NCBI RefSeq assembly: GCF_016650635.1
Contig: NZ_JAEKFI010000004.1
Location: 620,001 to 684,000 of the forward strand
Length of the DNA stretch: 64,000 bases
DNA from: Pseudomonas sp. TH43
GTDB taxonomy: Bacteria; Pseudomonadota; Gammaproteobacteria; Pseudomonadales; Pseudomonadaceae
Direction: 5' to 3'
Shown in pieces: positions 25,676-34,583 of the stretch (its first letter is position 1; the number at the start of each line of letters is the position of its first letter). Both the position numbers and the translations under genes were made by a program. A model generated the notes under the pieces. The model was not told the DNA's origin, made no database searches, and was given only the letters and a program-made list of their open reading frames with translations.

Positions 25676-27613
25676 ATGTTCGATATCAGCACGTTCCCCA
25701 AAGCCGATGCCGTCCGCCGGGCTGCTCAGTTGAGTCAGGACGACTATCAGCGCCTGTACCGCGAATCCATTGAACACCCCGGCACCTTCTGGGCCGAACA
25801 AGCCACCCGCTTCCTCGACTGGAGCACGCCGTGGCAAACCGTTCAGCGCTACGACCTGAAAACCGGTGAGGCCGCCTGGTTTGCCGGCGGCAAGCTGAAC
25901 GTCAGTTACAACTGCATCGACCGCCACCTCGAACAACGCGGCGATCAGACTGCCCTTCTTTGGGAAGGGGACGACCCTGCCGAATCCGCGCAAATCACTT
26001 ATAAAAAACTCCACCACCATGTCTGCCGTCTGGCCAATGTGCTGAAAAGCCGTGGCGTGAAGAAAGGCGACCGGGTGTGCATCTACATGCCGATGATCCC
26101 CGAAGCCGCATACGCCATGCTCGCCTGCGCGCGGATTGGCGCGATTCATTCGGTGGTGTTTGGCGGCTTCTCCCCAGACTCGCTGCGTGACCGCATTCTC
26201 GATGCCGATTGCCGCACAGTGATCACTGCCGATGAAGGCGTGCGCGGCGGCAAGTTCGTGCCGTTGAAACAGAATGTCGACAAAGCCCTGCAAAGTTGCC
26301 CGGACGTCAGCACCGTGGTGGTGGTCGAACGCAGCCAAGGCAACGTCGACTGGATCGAGGGCCGCGACCTCTGGTATCACCAGGCCGTGCGCGACGTCAG
26401 CGACGATTGTCCGCCAGAACCGATGGACGCCGAAGACCCGCTGTTCATCCTCTACACCTCCGGCAGCACGGGTAAACCCAAAGGCGTTTTGCACACCACT
26501 GGCGGCTACCTGCTGCAAGCGGCAATGACCTTCAAGTACGTGCTCGATTACCGCGATGGCGAAGTGTTCTGGTGTACCGCCGACGTCGGTTGGGTCACCG
26601 GCCACAGCTACATCGTCTACGGCCCGCTGGCCAACGGCGCGACCACGTTGATGTTCGAAGGCGTGCCGAGTTATCCGAGCAGCTCACGATTCTGGCAGGT
26701 GATCGATAAACACAAGGTCAACATTTTCTATACCGCTCCGACCGCCCTGCGCGCGTTGATGCGCGAAGGTGCCGAACCGTTGAAGGAAACGTCGCGCGCC
26801 AGCCTCAGACTACTCGGCAGCGTCGGTGAGCCAATCAACCCGGAAGCGTGGGAATGGTATTTCAATGTGGTTGGCGAACAGCGCTGCCCCATCGTCGACA
26901 CCTGGTGGCAGACCGAAACCGGCGGCATTATGCTCAGCCCGCTGGTCAGCGCGCAGCGGATCAAACCGGGCTGCGCCACCCAGCCAATGTTCGGCGTGCA
27001 ACCGGTGCTACTTGACGAGCAAGGCAAGGAAATCAAAGGCGCCGGCAGCGGCGTGCTCGCCATCAAATCCAGCTGGCCGGCGCAGATTCGCAGTGTGTAC
27101 GGCGATCCGCAGCGGATGGTCGACACTTATTTCAAACCTTACCCCGGCTATTACTTCACCGGCGACGGCGCGCGCCGCGACGAGGACGGTGACTACTGGA
27201 TCACCGGGCGCATCGACGACGTGATCAACGTCTCCGGCCATCGCATTGGCACCGCCGAAGTGGAAAGCGCACTGGTGCTGCACGACAGCATCGCCGAGGC
27301 CGCAGTGGTCGGTTATCCCCATGACGTCAAAGGCCAGGGCATCTACGCCTTCGTCACGCCCATGAATGGCGCCGAACCGAATGATGACCTGAAGAAAGAA
27401 CTGCTGGCCCACGTCAGCAAGGAAATCGGCAGCTTCGCCAAACCGGATCTGATCCAGTGGGCGCCGGCCTTGCCGAAAACCCGCTCAGGCAAGATCATGC
27501 GGCGCATTCTGCGCAAGATCGCCTGCAACGAACTCGACAGCCTCGGCGACACTTCGACCCTGGCCGATCCGAGCGTGGTACAGGGCCTGATCGACAAGCG
27601 CCTCAATCAGTAA
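25676..27613 (+). CDS. acs: Acetyl-CoA synthetase
   Basis: Activates acetate to acetyl-CoA through acetyl-AMP; 645 residues, typical. Adenylate-forming motifs: LYTSGSTGKPKGVLHT (about 260), WWQTETGG (about 413), YFTGDGARRDEDGDYWITGRIDDVINVSGHR, and PKTRSGKIMRRILRKIA near the C-terminus with the Lys that is acetylated by Pat-type enzymes in other bacteria. Two Acs paralogues are usual in Pseudomonas; this one has the pgi-linked position (PA4733, acsB). Translation is probably repressed by Hfq/Crc at the leader site described separately. Confidence 0.97.
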   Translation: MFDISTFPKADAVRRAAQLSQDDYQRLYRESIEHPGTFWAEQATRFLDWSTPWQTVQRYDLKTGEAAWFAGGKLNVSYNCIDRHLEQRGDQTALLWEGDDPAESAQITYKKLHHHVCRLANVLKSRGVKKGDRVCIYMPMIPEAAYAMLACARIGAIHSVVFGGFSPDSLRDRILDADCRTVITADEGVRGGKFVPLKQNVDKALQSCPDVSTVVVVERSQGNVDWIEGRDLWYHQAVRDVSDDCPPEPMDAEDPLFILYTSGSTGKPKGVLHTTGGYLLQAAMTFKYVLDYRDGEVFWCTADVGWVTGHSYIVYGPLANGATTLMFEGVPSYPSSSRFWQVIDKHKVNIFYTAPTALRALMREGAEPLKETSRASLRLLGSVGEPINPEAWEWYFNVVGEQRCPIVDTWWQTETGGIMLSPLVSAQRIKPGCATQPMFGVQPVLLDEQGKEIKGAGSGVLAIKSSWPAQIRSVYGDPQRMVDTYFKPYPGYYFTGDGARRDEDGDYWITGRIDDVINVSGHRIGTAEVESALVLHDSIAEAAVVGYPHDVKGQGIYAFVTPMNGAEPNDDLKKELLAHVSKEIGSFAKPDLIQWAPALPKTRSGKIMRRILRKIACNELDSLGDTSTLADPSVVQGLIDKRLNQ

Positions 27614-27664
27614 CATTGCGGGCGCGCTCAACCGATCGCGCCCGCCCTTCAGCACTGAGTGGTC

Positions 27665-28537
27665 ATGGAATTCATCCGCAGCCGTATCGAAAACCAACTC
27701 ATGAGCCTGACCGGGCTGTCGCTCGGTCAGCTCGACCTGGAAAACCCCAAGGGTGATCCCGGCCTGTTCGGCCCCGCCTCCGTCAGTTGGCAGGTGCACG
27801 GTGACTTCAGCAGCATGTTGATTGGCGGTATCAGCGCGCTGTTGCTGCAAGCGCTGCATCCGCTGGCGCTGGCCGGGGTTTGGGATCATTCGAACTTTCG
27901 CCAGGATATGCTCGGGCGTTTGCGCCGCACCAGTCAGTTTATTTCCGGCACCACGTTTGGCTCGCGCCGGGATGCTGATTGGCTGATCGAGAAAGTCCGC
28001 ACTATTCACCTGCAAGTGGTCGGTACCGCACCCGATGGTCGGCCCTATGCGGCCAGCGATCCCGACTTGCTGACCTGGGTGCATGTGGCGGAGGTCAGCA
28101 ACTTCCTTGCGGCGCATTTGCGCTATCGCAACCCGCAGTTGTCGTTGCTGGATCAAGATCGTTATTACGCGGAAATCGCTATCGTCGCTGAGCGTCTGGG
28201 CGCACGCGATGTGCCGAAATCGCGACAAGCTGTGGCCGATTACCTGCAACGCATGCGCCCGCAGTTGCTGTGTGATGAACGCAGTCGTGAAGTGTTGCGC
28301 TTGTTACTGGCCGCGCCAGCGCCGAGCGTTCTGGCGCGACCGTTTGGCGATCTGATGATGAAGGCAGGAATTGATCTGCTGCCGGACTGGGCCAGTGACA
28401 TGCTCGACGTCCGCCAGAGCTGGCTGCAACGCCAGTTGATTCGCGCCAGCGTCAAACGCAGCGCACCGATGCTGCGCTGGGCAATGCGCAATGGCTCGGT
28501 GCAACGGGCGAAGCGCAGGATGGGCCTGTTGACCTAA
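27665..28537 (+). CDS. DUF2236 / MpaB-type oxygenase family protein
   Basis: A 290-residue protein of the DUF2236 (MpaB, latex-clearing-protein-like) family. Seen: GPASVSWQVHGDFSSMLIGGISALLLQALHPLALAGVWDHS (about 37-77) with conserved His residues suited to bind heme b, RRTSQFISGTTFGSR and TWVHVAEVSNF. Characterised members are heme oxygenases or fungal-type membrane enzymes; a substrate cannot be assigned here. ATG 27665 is chosen over a GTG at 27659. It lies 51 bases after acs. Confidence 0.85.
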   Translation: MEFIRSRIENQLMSLTGLSLGQLDLENPKGDPGLFGPASVSWQVHGDFSSMLIGGISALLLQALHPLALAGVWDHSNFRQDMLGRLRRTSQFISGTTFGSRRDADWLIEKVRTIHLQVVGTAPDGRPYAASDPDLLTWVHVAEVSNFLAAHLRYRNPQLSLLDQDRYYAEIAIVAERLGARDVPKSRQAVADYLQRMRPQLLCDERSREVLRLLLAAPAPSVLARPFGDLMMKAGIDLLPDWASDMLDVRQSWLQRQLIRASVKRSAPMLRWAMRNGSVQRAKRRMGLLT

Positions 28538-28540
28538 AAG

Positions 28541-28607
28541 CTTCGCGAGCAGGCTCGCTCCCACATTTGGAGTGCATTCCCATGTGGGAGCGAGCCTGCT
28601 CGCGATG
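28541..28607. repeat. REP pair (inward orientation)
   Basis: CTTCGCGAGCAGGCTCGCTCC then TGGGAGCGAGCCTGCTCGCG. The units are arranged tail-outward with only a short central spacer (ACATTTGGAGTGCATTCCCA), the opposite arrangement to the other pairs. Confidence 0.9.
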
Positions 28608-28675
28608 GCCGCAACTCGATTGCCCGCCAAGCTGCTAAACTCCCGCGCCCCAATTCTCACCAGCAAGGCGCCCGC

Positions 28676-29692
28676 ATGTCTTCCTTGAATCAGGCGCTGC
28701 GCGCCGCCCTCGATCAACGCCAGGACTTGCTTGCCGAGTTGCACAGCCAGGGCACCGATTGCTATCGGTTGTTCCATGGCAGCCAGGAAGGCGCCGGTGG
28801 CCTGACCATCGACCGCTACGGCCCGCAACTGCTGGTACAGAGCTTTCACCAGACGCTGGAGCGCGACGACCTGCTGCAACTGCACGCCATGGTCAATCAG
28901 ACCCTGGGGCTCGAAACGCTGCTGGTCTACAACGATCGCTCTCGTGGCAACTCGCGCATCGACCGTGAAGACAACGTCTATAAAGCCGAAGATGCTGCAC
29001 TGGCTGATCTGGTCGGTCACGAATGGGGTCTGAACTACCGCGTACGCGGGCGTCATGCGGGGCAGGATCCACTGCTGTTCCTCGACCTGCGCAACACCCG
29101 CGGCTGGGTCAAGGACCACGCCAAGGGCAAATCCGTGCTCAACCTGTTCGCCTACACCTGCGGCGTCGGCCTCAGTGCTGCGGCCGGGGGTGCGCGTGAG
29201 GTGTGTAACCTGGATTTCGCCGAAGGCAATCTGGCAGTCGGTCGTGAAAACGGCCTGCTCAACCCGACATTGCCGCCGATGGAGTTCATCCAGTCCGACT
29301 ACTTTCCGGCCATCCGCCAACTCGCCGGCCTGCCGATCAGCCAGCGGCGCGGGCAGAAACTGCCAAGCTATCAGCGCCTCGAACAGCGTCAATACGATCT
29401 GGTGCTGCTCGATCCACCGGCCTGGGCCAAAAGTGCATTCGGCACCGTCGACCTGCTGCGCGACTATCAGAGCCTGCTCAAACCCGCCCTGCTGACCACC
29501 GCCGACAACGGCGTGCTGATCTGCTGCAACAACCTGGCGAAAGTCAGCATGGACGACTGGCGCGAACAAGTGCTGCGCTGCGCCGAGAAGGCCGGCCGCC
29601 CGGTGCGCGAGTGGAGCGTGATGACGCCCGGCGCCGACTTCCCGTCGATGGACCAGCAGCCGCCCCTGAAAACCCTCATCCTGCAGCTCTGA
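28676..29692 (+). CDS. Class I SAM-dependent rRNA methyltransferase (RlmI/RlmK-like)
   Basis: A 338-residue protein. The N-terminal part is a PUA-like/EEHEE linker and the C-terminal a Rossmann methyltransferase: SVLNLFAYTCGVGLSAAAGGAREV (SAM motif I, about 158-181), a motif II Asp (NLDFAEGN) and LVLLDPPAWAKSAFG (motif IV, about 243-257). This is the family of 23S rRNA m5C1962 (RlmI) and m7G2069 (RlmK) enzymes; the exact target base is not deducible. Single gene between two REP pairs. Confidence 0.85.
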   Translation: MSSLNQALRAALDQRQDLLAELHSQGTDCYRLFHGSQEGAGGLTIDRYGPQLLVQSFHQTLERDDLLQLHAMVNQTLGLETLLVYNDRSRGNSRIDREDNVYKAEDAALADLVGHEWGLNYRVRGRHAGQDPLLFLDLRNTRGWVKDHAKGKSVLNLFAYTCGVGLSAAAGGAREVCNLDFAEGNLAVGRENGLLNPTLPPMEFIQSDYFPAIRQLAGLPISQRRGQKLPSYQRLEQRQYDLVLLDPPAWAKSAFGTVDLLRDYQSLLKPALLTTADNGVLICCNNLAKVSMDDWREQVLRCAEKAGRPVREWSVMTPGADFPSMDQQPPLKTLILQL

Positions 29693-29720
29693 GCCCTCCC
29701 GCGCGGCTGACAACCATCCA

Positions 29721-29813
29721 ATGTGGGAGCGAGCCTGCTCGCGAAAGCGGTGTATCAACAGCAGATATAGCGACTGATACAACGCCTTCGCGAGCAGGCT
29801 CGCTCCCACATGT
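29721..29813. repeat. REP pair
   Basis: ATGTGGGAGCGAGCCTGCTC and the inverse CGCGAGCAGGCTCGCTCCCA about 50 bases apart. Confidence 0.93.
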
Positions 29814-29912
29814 TATTTATTCCTACAGAAGAATCTGAACAATCCTGTCCCACACCAGGCACTTCGGAACCAGAATCGCGTGCCATACTCCAAGGCACTC
29901 CGATTCAGACAG

Positions 29913-32864
29913 ATGAAGCCGCACATGCCCAAAGGATTGATTCGCGCGATAGGCGCTTTGTTGACTGCTCTGGCCCTTTATAGCCTGCTGGGGTTTCTGA
30001 TTTTGCCGGGCATTGCCCTGCGCATAGCCAACCAGCAACTGGCCAATTACGCGACGGTGCCCGCGCATCTGCAGCGTATCGAGCTCAACCCGTTCAGCCT
30101 TGAAGTCACGCTGTGGGGGCTGGTCATTGGCGAGCCGGGTAAGGAACAGGTCGGTTTCGAGCGACTGTACGCCAACCTGCAACTCGACAGCCTGTGGACA
30201 AAAGCCCTGCACCTGTCCGATATCGAACTGGAAAAATCCAAAACCGAAATCGTCTTTGGCAAAGACGGCAAGCTCAACCTGCTAAGCCTGTTCAAGCTTC
30301 CAGCCAGCGAGCCGACCCCGACCGATCCGAACGCCAAACCTTTCCCGCTGCGCATTGATCGCATCAAACTGGCCGGCGGCATGCTGCACTTCCAGGATGC
30401 ACGGCCAAGCGAGCCGATCGAATTCCTTTACGACAAACTCGATTTCGAGTTGAAAAACCTCAGCACTCTGCCCGAAGACAGCGCCGATATGACGCTGGTC
30501 GCCGCCGGTCCGGCGGGTGGGCAGATCGACTGGAAAGGCAACTTCAGCCTGATCCCGTTCACCTCCGAAGGCACGCTGAAAGTTACCGACGGCAGGATGA
30601 AAGCTTTCTGGCCTTACGTGCGTGATTCTGTGCCATTGGTGCTCGAAGACGGCGTGATCAGCCTCAGCACCGAATACAAACTCAATCTGTCGAAAGAAAC
30701 CGAACTGCTGCTCAATAACGTCGCGGTGAGCATTGCGCCTTTCGCGATCAAGGCGCCGGACGGTCGCCCACTGGCGAAACTCGAACGCCTCGATGTCAGC
30801 GAAACCAGCGTTGATCTGGCCAAACAACAAGTGGTGGTCGGCAAGATCCGTAGCCAGAAGCTCGAAACCTGGGCCGCGCTTGAAGCCGACGGCCAACTGG
30901 ACTGGCAAAAACTGTTCGCCAGTCAACCGTCGAAACCGGCAGCCAAAGCCGCCTCCGAACCAGCCAGTACTCCAGCGGCCGCAGACTCGCCGAAAGCTGA
31001 ACCGACGGCGCCGAGCAAACCCTGGCAAGTGCTGCTCAAAGACGTGCAATTGCGCAACTACACCGTGCATCTCGCCGACCGTTCGGCAACGCCTGCAGTC
31101 GCGCTGGACATCACCCCGCTGAACGTCGACCTGCAGGATTTCGACAGCCTCAACGGCTCGCCCTTCAAGCTCAAGCTCGACAGCGGGCTGGGCAAGCAAG
31201 GCAAGATCAGCGCCGATGGCACGGTCAACCTCGCCCCGGTAAACGCTCAGCTCAACGTCAAAACCCAGGACATCGACCTGCGTGTCGCACAGTCGTACAT
31301 CAATCCGTTCATTCGCCTCGAACTGCGCAGCGGCATGCTGGGCAGTGACCTCAAGGTCAATCTGAAAAGTACCGCGCCGCTGGCCCTCAGCGTGACCGGA
31401 CGTGCGCAGATCGATCAACTGCACACCCTCGACACCCTGAAAACCCGCGACTTCCTCAAATGGCAGCAAGTGGTGGTGGAAGGCCTGAACTATCAGCACG
31501 GCGACAGCCTGTCGATCGACAAGGTCAACCTGTTCCAGCCGTATGTGCGCTTCATGATCAACGATGACCGCACCACCAACATCGATGACCTGCTGATTCC
31601 ACAGCCTGCCGACAGCGGGGCAAAAACCGCCGCGGCCAAACCGGCCAGCAAAGACAAGCCGTTGGGCATTCACATCGGCGGCATCGCCATCAATGACGGT
31701 TCCGCCAACTTCGCCGACTTCAGCCTGACGCCGAACTTCGCCACCGCCGTCCAGCAACTTAACGGCCAGATCGGCACCATCGACAGTCGTCAGACGAAAC
31801 CAGCCAGCGTCGACATCAATGGCAAGGTCGACCGCTATGCACCAGTGACCATCAAGGGCGCGGTCAATCCATTCGACCCGATGGCCAGCCTCGATATCAC
31901 CACCAGTTTCAAACGGGTCGAACTGACGACCCTGACGCCCTATTCCGGCAAGTTCGCCGGTTACCGCATCCGCAAGGGACGGCTCAATCTCGACCTGCAT
32001 TACCTGATCACCAAGGGCCAGCTCAAAGCCGAGAACAAAGTGGTGGTCGAGCAACTGCAACTCGGCGAGAAAGTCGACAGCCCGGATGCCGTCAGCTTGC
32101 CGCTGAAACTGGCGATCGCCTTGCTCAAGGACGTCGACGGCAAGATCTCCATCGAACTGCCGGTGACCGGCGACTTGAACAACCCGCAGTTCAGCGTGAT
32201 GCCGATTGTCTGGCAGACCCTGCGCAACCTCATCGTCAAAGCTGCAGCCGCGCCATTCAAACTGATTGGCGGACTGATTAGCGGCGGCGGTTCCGAAGAC
32301 CTCGGGACGGTGTCCTTCGCGCCTGGCTCAAGTGACTTGAGCAAGGATGCCCAAGGTGCGCTGGACAAGTTGTCCCAGGCGCTCAAGGCACGTCCGGCCC
32401 TGCGCCTGGAAATCGAAGGCACTGCCGCGAAAAGCAGCGACGGCCCATTGCTCGCCGAACAGCGTCTGGAACGTGAATACCAGTACAACTACTACAAGAT
32501 GCTCCAGCGTCGCGGCGACAAGGTGCCGGCCCAGGCATCGTTGCTGCAGGTGCCGGACGGCGAAAAAGGCCCGCTGCTTGAAGGCATCTACCGCACCCGC
32601 CTGAAAACTCAGCCTCCGGCCGAATGGAAGGATCTGGGCAAGGAAGAACGCACGGCGAAAATGCGCGCAGGCGTGATCAGCTTCTGGAGCGGCAGCGATG
32701 TATTGCTGCGTCAGTTGGGTCAGGATCGCGCCAGCAGCATCAAGGACTATCTGGTCGACAAAGGCCAGTTGGCGGACGACCGCGTGTATTTCATCGACGC
32801 CAACCTTGGCGAGGCTGAAAGCGATGGTCGGGTAGTGACACAAATGCACCTGGATGCCGAGTGA
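29913..32864 (+). CDS. DUF748 (AsmA-like) envelope protein
   Basis: A large protein of about 983 residues. One membrane helix near the N-terminus (LIRAIGALLTALALYSLLGF) is followed by a long periplasmic beta-rich DUF748 region made of repeated sections (ALHLSDIELEKSK, VSIAPFAIKAPDGRPLAKLERLDV, NDGSANFADFSLTPNF), the architecture of AsmA/YhdP-type proteins that bridge the envelope and are tied to phospholipid transport. A Pro/Ala-rich linker lies near 355-380. The C-terminal 200 residues look OmpA-like (VSFAPGSSDLSKDAQGALDKL). The start is uncertain: ATG 29913 (MKPHMPK) or 29925. Its stop overlaps the next gene. Confidence 0.85.
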   Translation: MKPHMPKGLIRAIGALLTALALYSLLGFLILPGIALRIANQQLANYATVPAHLQRIELNPFSLEVTLWGLVIGEPGKEQVGFERLYANLQLDSLWTKALHLSDIELEKSKTEIVFGKDGKLNLLSLFKLPASEPTPTDPNAKPFPLRIDRIKLAGGMLHFQDARPSEPIEFLYDKLDFELKNLSTLPEDSADMTLVAAGPAGGQIDWKGNFSLIPFTSEGTLKVTDGRMKAFWPYVRDSVPLVLEDGVISLSTEYKLNLSKETELLLNNVAVSIAPFAIKAPDGRPLAKLERLDVSETSVDLAKQQVVVGKIRSQKLETWAALEADGQLDWQKLFASQPSKPAAKAASEPASTPAAADSPKAEPTAPSKPWQVLLKDVQLRNYTVHLADRSATPAVALDITPLNVDLQDFDSLNGSPFKLKLDSGLGKQGKISADGTVNLAPVNAQLNVKTQDIDLRVAQSYINPFIRLELRSGMLGSDLKVNLKSTAPLALSVTGRAQIDQLHTLDTLKTRDFLKWQQVVVEGLNYQHGDSLSIDKVNLFQPYVRFMINDDRTTNIDDLLIPQPADSGAKTAAAKPASKDKPLGIHIGGIAINDGSANFADFSLTPNFATAVQQLNGQIGTIDSRQTKPASVDINGKVDRYAPVTIKGAVNPFDPMASLDITTSFKRVELTTLTPYSGKFAGYRIRKGRLNLDLHYLITKGQLKAENKVVVEQLQLGEKVDSPDAVSLPLKLAIALLKDVDGKISIELPVTGDLNNPQFSVMPIVWQTLRNLIVKAAAAPFKLIGGLISGGGSEDLGTVSFAPGSSDLSKDAQGALDKLSQALKARPALRLEIEGTAAKSSDGPLLAEQRLEREYQYNYYKMLQRRGDKVPAQASLLQVPDGEKGPLLEGIYRTRLKTQPPAEWKDLGKEERTAKMRAGVISFWSGSDVLLRQLGQDRASSIKDYLVDKGQLADDRVYFIDANLGEAESDGRVVTQMHLDAE

Positions 32865-33160
32865 TGAAGCGCCAATGGCTGGCCGCGCTGACACTGAGCT
32901 TCGCTGCCAGCCATGCAGTGGCGTCCGACACGCTGCGCTGTGGCAGCCAATTGATCAGCCTCGGCGATCGTTCCAGCGAAGTTCTGCAGAAATGCGGTGA
33001 GCCAGTCAGCCGCGACGTGCTGGGCTACAAGCGCAGCGCCAATCGCCGGGAAGAGTTTCAGGTCGAGGAGTGGACGTACGGGCCGAGCAACGGCATGTAC
33101 CAATACCTGCGCTTTGAAGGCAATCGCCTGCGCGAGATCACCAGCAAACGCGGAAACTGA
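32864..33160 (+). CDS. DUF2845 periplasmic protein
   Basis: A 98-residue secreted protein with signal peptide MKRQWLAALTLSFAASHAVA. The mature part (SDTLRCGSQLISLGDRSSEVLQKCGEPVSRD...YGPSNGMYQYLRFEGNRL) fits DUF2845 and has a SmpA/BamE-like look: a Cys pair, then a short beta section. The ATG overlaps the preceding DUF748 stop (TGATG), so the two are coupled and may act together. Function unknown. Confidence 0.85.
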   Translation: MKRQWLAALTLSFAASHAVASDTLRCGSQLISLGDRSSEVLQKCGEPVSRDVLGYKRSANRREEFQVEEWTYGPSNGMYQYLRFEGNRLREITSKRGN

Positions 33161-33175
33161 TCCGATACCAAACCC

Positions 33176-33268
33176 TTGTGGGAGCGAGCCTGCTCGCGAA
33201 AGCGTTACGTCAGTCGACATCTTCGTCGGCTGACAGAGCGCTTTCGCGAGCAGGCTCGCTCCCACATG
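33176..33268. repeat. REP pair
   Basis: TTGTGGGAGCGAGCCTGCTC and the inverse CGCGAGCAGGCTCGCTCCCA, between the DUF2845 gene and the BON gene. Confidence 0.93.
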
Positions 33269-33283
33269 GTTTTTTGCGTACCA

Positions 33284-33319
33284 AATAAAACAGGCCCCGA
33301 CACGAATGGCGGGGCCTGT
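33284..33319 (-). terminator. Terminator after the BON gene
   Basis: Stem CAGGCCCCG/CGGGGCCTG (33291-33299 and 33310-33318). On the minus strand it is followed by TTTTATTTGG, which suits termination of the leftward BON transcript. Confidence 0.75.
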
Positions 33320-33425
33320 AATGGTCACATCCGTGTGACCGTTCGCATGAACTCTAAAGTGGCGGCAGACGTATTGCTCGGCCCGTCTGTCGCGCCTTCT
33401 CCCGGTCCAGGCGAGAAGTCATGCC

Positions 33426-33782
33426 TTACTCGGCTTTCAGGCCGTCAGCGGAGACCGCTTTAACGCCTTTGATTTTCTTGGTGATGTTCACGGCGGTGGT
33501 TTTCTGAGCCTCAGTGATGGCTACAGTCGACGACAACGATACAACGCCTTTGTTGGTTTCTACTTTGATGTCGGTGCCTGGGATGCCTTTTTCGGTAACC
33601 AGGTCGCTTTTGACTTTGGTAGTGATCCAGGTATCGGAAGTTGTTTCTTTAGCCTTGGTCATTTCACCAGCAGCCAGAGTCATTGGCGCTTGGGAAGTCT
33701 GAGTGGTCTGGGCGAATGCACCCGAAGCCATGGTCAGGGTCAGCGCGGTAGCAGCAGCGGCAGTGATAGCGAACTTCTTCAT
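33426..33782 (-). CDS. Periplasmic BON-domain protein
   Basis: A 118-residue exported protein. The signal peptide MKKFAITAAAATALTLTMASGAFA is followed by a Thr/Gln-rich spacer and one BON domain (DTWITTKVKSDLVTEKGIPGTDIKVETNKGVVSLSSTVAITEAQKTTAVNITKKIKGVKAV). BON domains, as in OsmY, are thought to bind phospholipid surfaces and often respond to osmotic or envelope stress. A single domain and no lipobox are seen. GAGTTACTCG-type leader; the promoter lies in the A/T-rich region upstream. Confidence 0.9.
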   Translation of the reverse strand: MKKFAITAAAATALTLTMASGAFAQTTQTSQAPMTLAAGEMTKAKETTSDTWITTKVKSDLVTEKGIPGTDIKVETNKGVVSLSSTVAITEAQKTTAVNITKKIKGVKAVSADGLKAE

Positions 33783-33930
33783 ACGAGTAACTCCTGTTTT
33801 TCTGGAAAGTCTGCTGCGTGTCTTGTCAGCAGGGTTACGGTAGATATTGCGAACGCTGTGCCAACTTTTGAAAACACAATAAATCGTTATAAATCAATAG
33901 TTTACAAATTAAGAAAATCTTCGGAATCAT

Positions 33931-33978
33931 GCAATTTGCATGACCACCGATTAAATCGCATGCAAGTTGCGGTTTTTT
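33931..33978 (+). other. Orphan hairpin with T-tract in the A/T-rich BON/pilA interval
   Basis: GCAATTTGCATG (33931-33942) pairs with CATGCAAGTTGC (33959-33970), 11 of 12 positions plus a G-T pair, followed by GGTTTTTTGG. It has the form of an intrinsic terminator on the plus strand, but no plus-strand gene precedes it. The rest of 33783-34030 is unusually A/T-rich and shows no reading frame I would accept. Confidence 0.45.
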
Positions 33979-34030
33979 GGAAAGTTCCTAAGACGCTGAA
34001 ATTATTGAAGCTTTTATTTATCGCCGAGAA

Positions 34031-34060
34031 AAGAAAATGCCCCGTAAAACGGGGCATTTG
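34031..34060 (-). terminator. pilA intrinsic terminator
   Basis: On the minus strand AATGCCCCGTTTTACGGGGC is followed by ATTTTCTTTT, 20 bases after the pilA stop. Confidence 0.9.
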
Positions 34061-34078
34061 CAGGCGCGACCTAATTGA

Positions 34079-34519
34079 TCAAGTACCGCTACCTGGGCAG
34101 CCTTTAGGCGCGTAGTCGGCGTTGACCGTCGAAGCGCAGCTCCAGGTACCGGTTGTCGAACCGGTGCCGGAAGAACGCGTCAGGGTAATCGTCTTGCCCA
34201 GCACCGGAGCCGGTGCGTTGGCCAGCGTACACACGATGGTTCCCGCCCCTGTGGACGCCGTACCCGAAGCGGTCACCGTGCCGCAGTTGGTGGTTGAAAA
34301 CGTCGCGCTACCCGCGACCAGCGTCAGCGTTGGATCGGTACCTTGGTTGATGGTGTCCTCGAACGGCACTTTCAGGGCGCTGACTTCCGCCAGGCCGGCC
34401 GTCACTTTCGAGCGCGCCTGATATTTGGTGTACTGCGGCAACGCAATCGTCGCCAGAATGCCGATGATCGCGACGACGATCAGCAGCTCGATCAGGGTAA
34501 AACCTTGTTGTTTTTTCAT
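34079..34519 (-). CDS. pilA: Type IV major pilin
   Basis: Main subunit of the type IVa pilus, 146 residues. Short leader MKKQQG, PilD cleavage after Gly6, mature Phe1 (FTLIELLIVVAIIGILATIALPQY) with Glu5. The globular part is Thr/Ser/Gly-rich and ends with a Cys pair (Cys in WSCAST and KGCPG) that can form the D-loop disulfide. The start at 34519 is fixed by the leader; upstream in-frame codons are spurious. Divergent from pilBCD; a -24/-12 promoter lies just upstream. Confidence 0.95.
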   Translation of the reverse strand: MKKQQGFTLIELLIVVAIIGILATIALPQYTKYQARSKVTAGLAEVSALKVPFEDTINQGTDPTLTLVAGSATFSTTNCGTVTASGTASTGAGTIVCTLANAPAPVLGKTITLTRSSGTGSTTGTWSCASTVNADYAPKGCPGSGT

Positions 34520-34567
34520 AGACACGCTCCATGCATGAGTCGAAATCTCATGATCTGCAAAGGACGC

Positions 34568-34583
34568 AGCATAGCCCATGCCA
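34568..34583 (-). promoter_or_regulatory. Sigma-54 (-24/-12) promoter of pilA
   Basis: On the minus strand TGGCATGGGCTATGCT has GG and GC 10 bases apart and predicts a start near 34557. PilR-type motifs (GTGTC/TGTCA) occur upstream at about 34657-34676 in the inverted stretch TGACACTTTTTGTCAC. PilS and PilR are encoded at 51252-54190. Confidence 0.8.

Noticed and set aside
30282..32060. 592-residue minus-strand frame antisense to the DUF748 gene
   Set aside because: Shadow frame without start signal or domain; the plus-strand gene has a membrane helix and family motifs.
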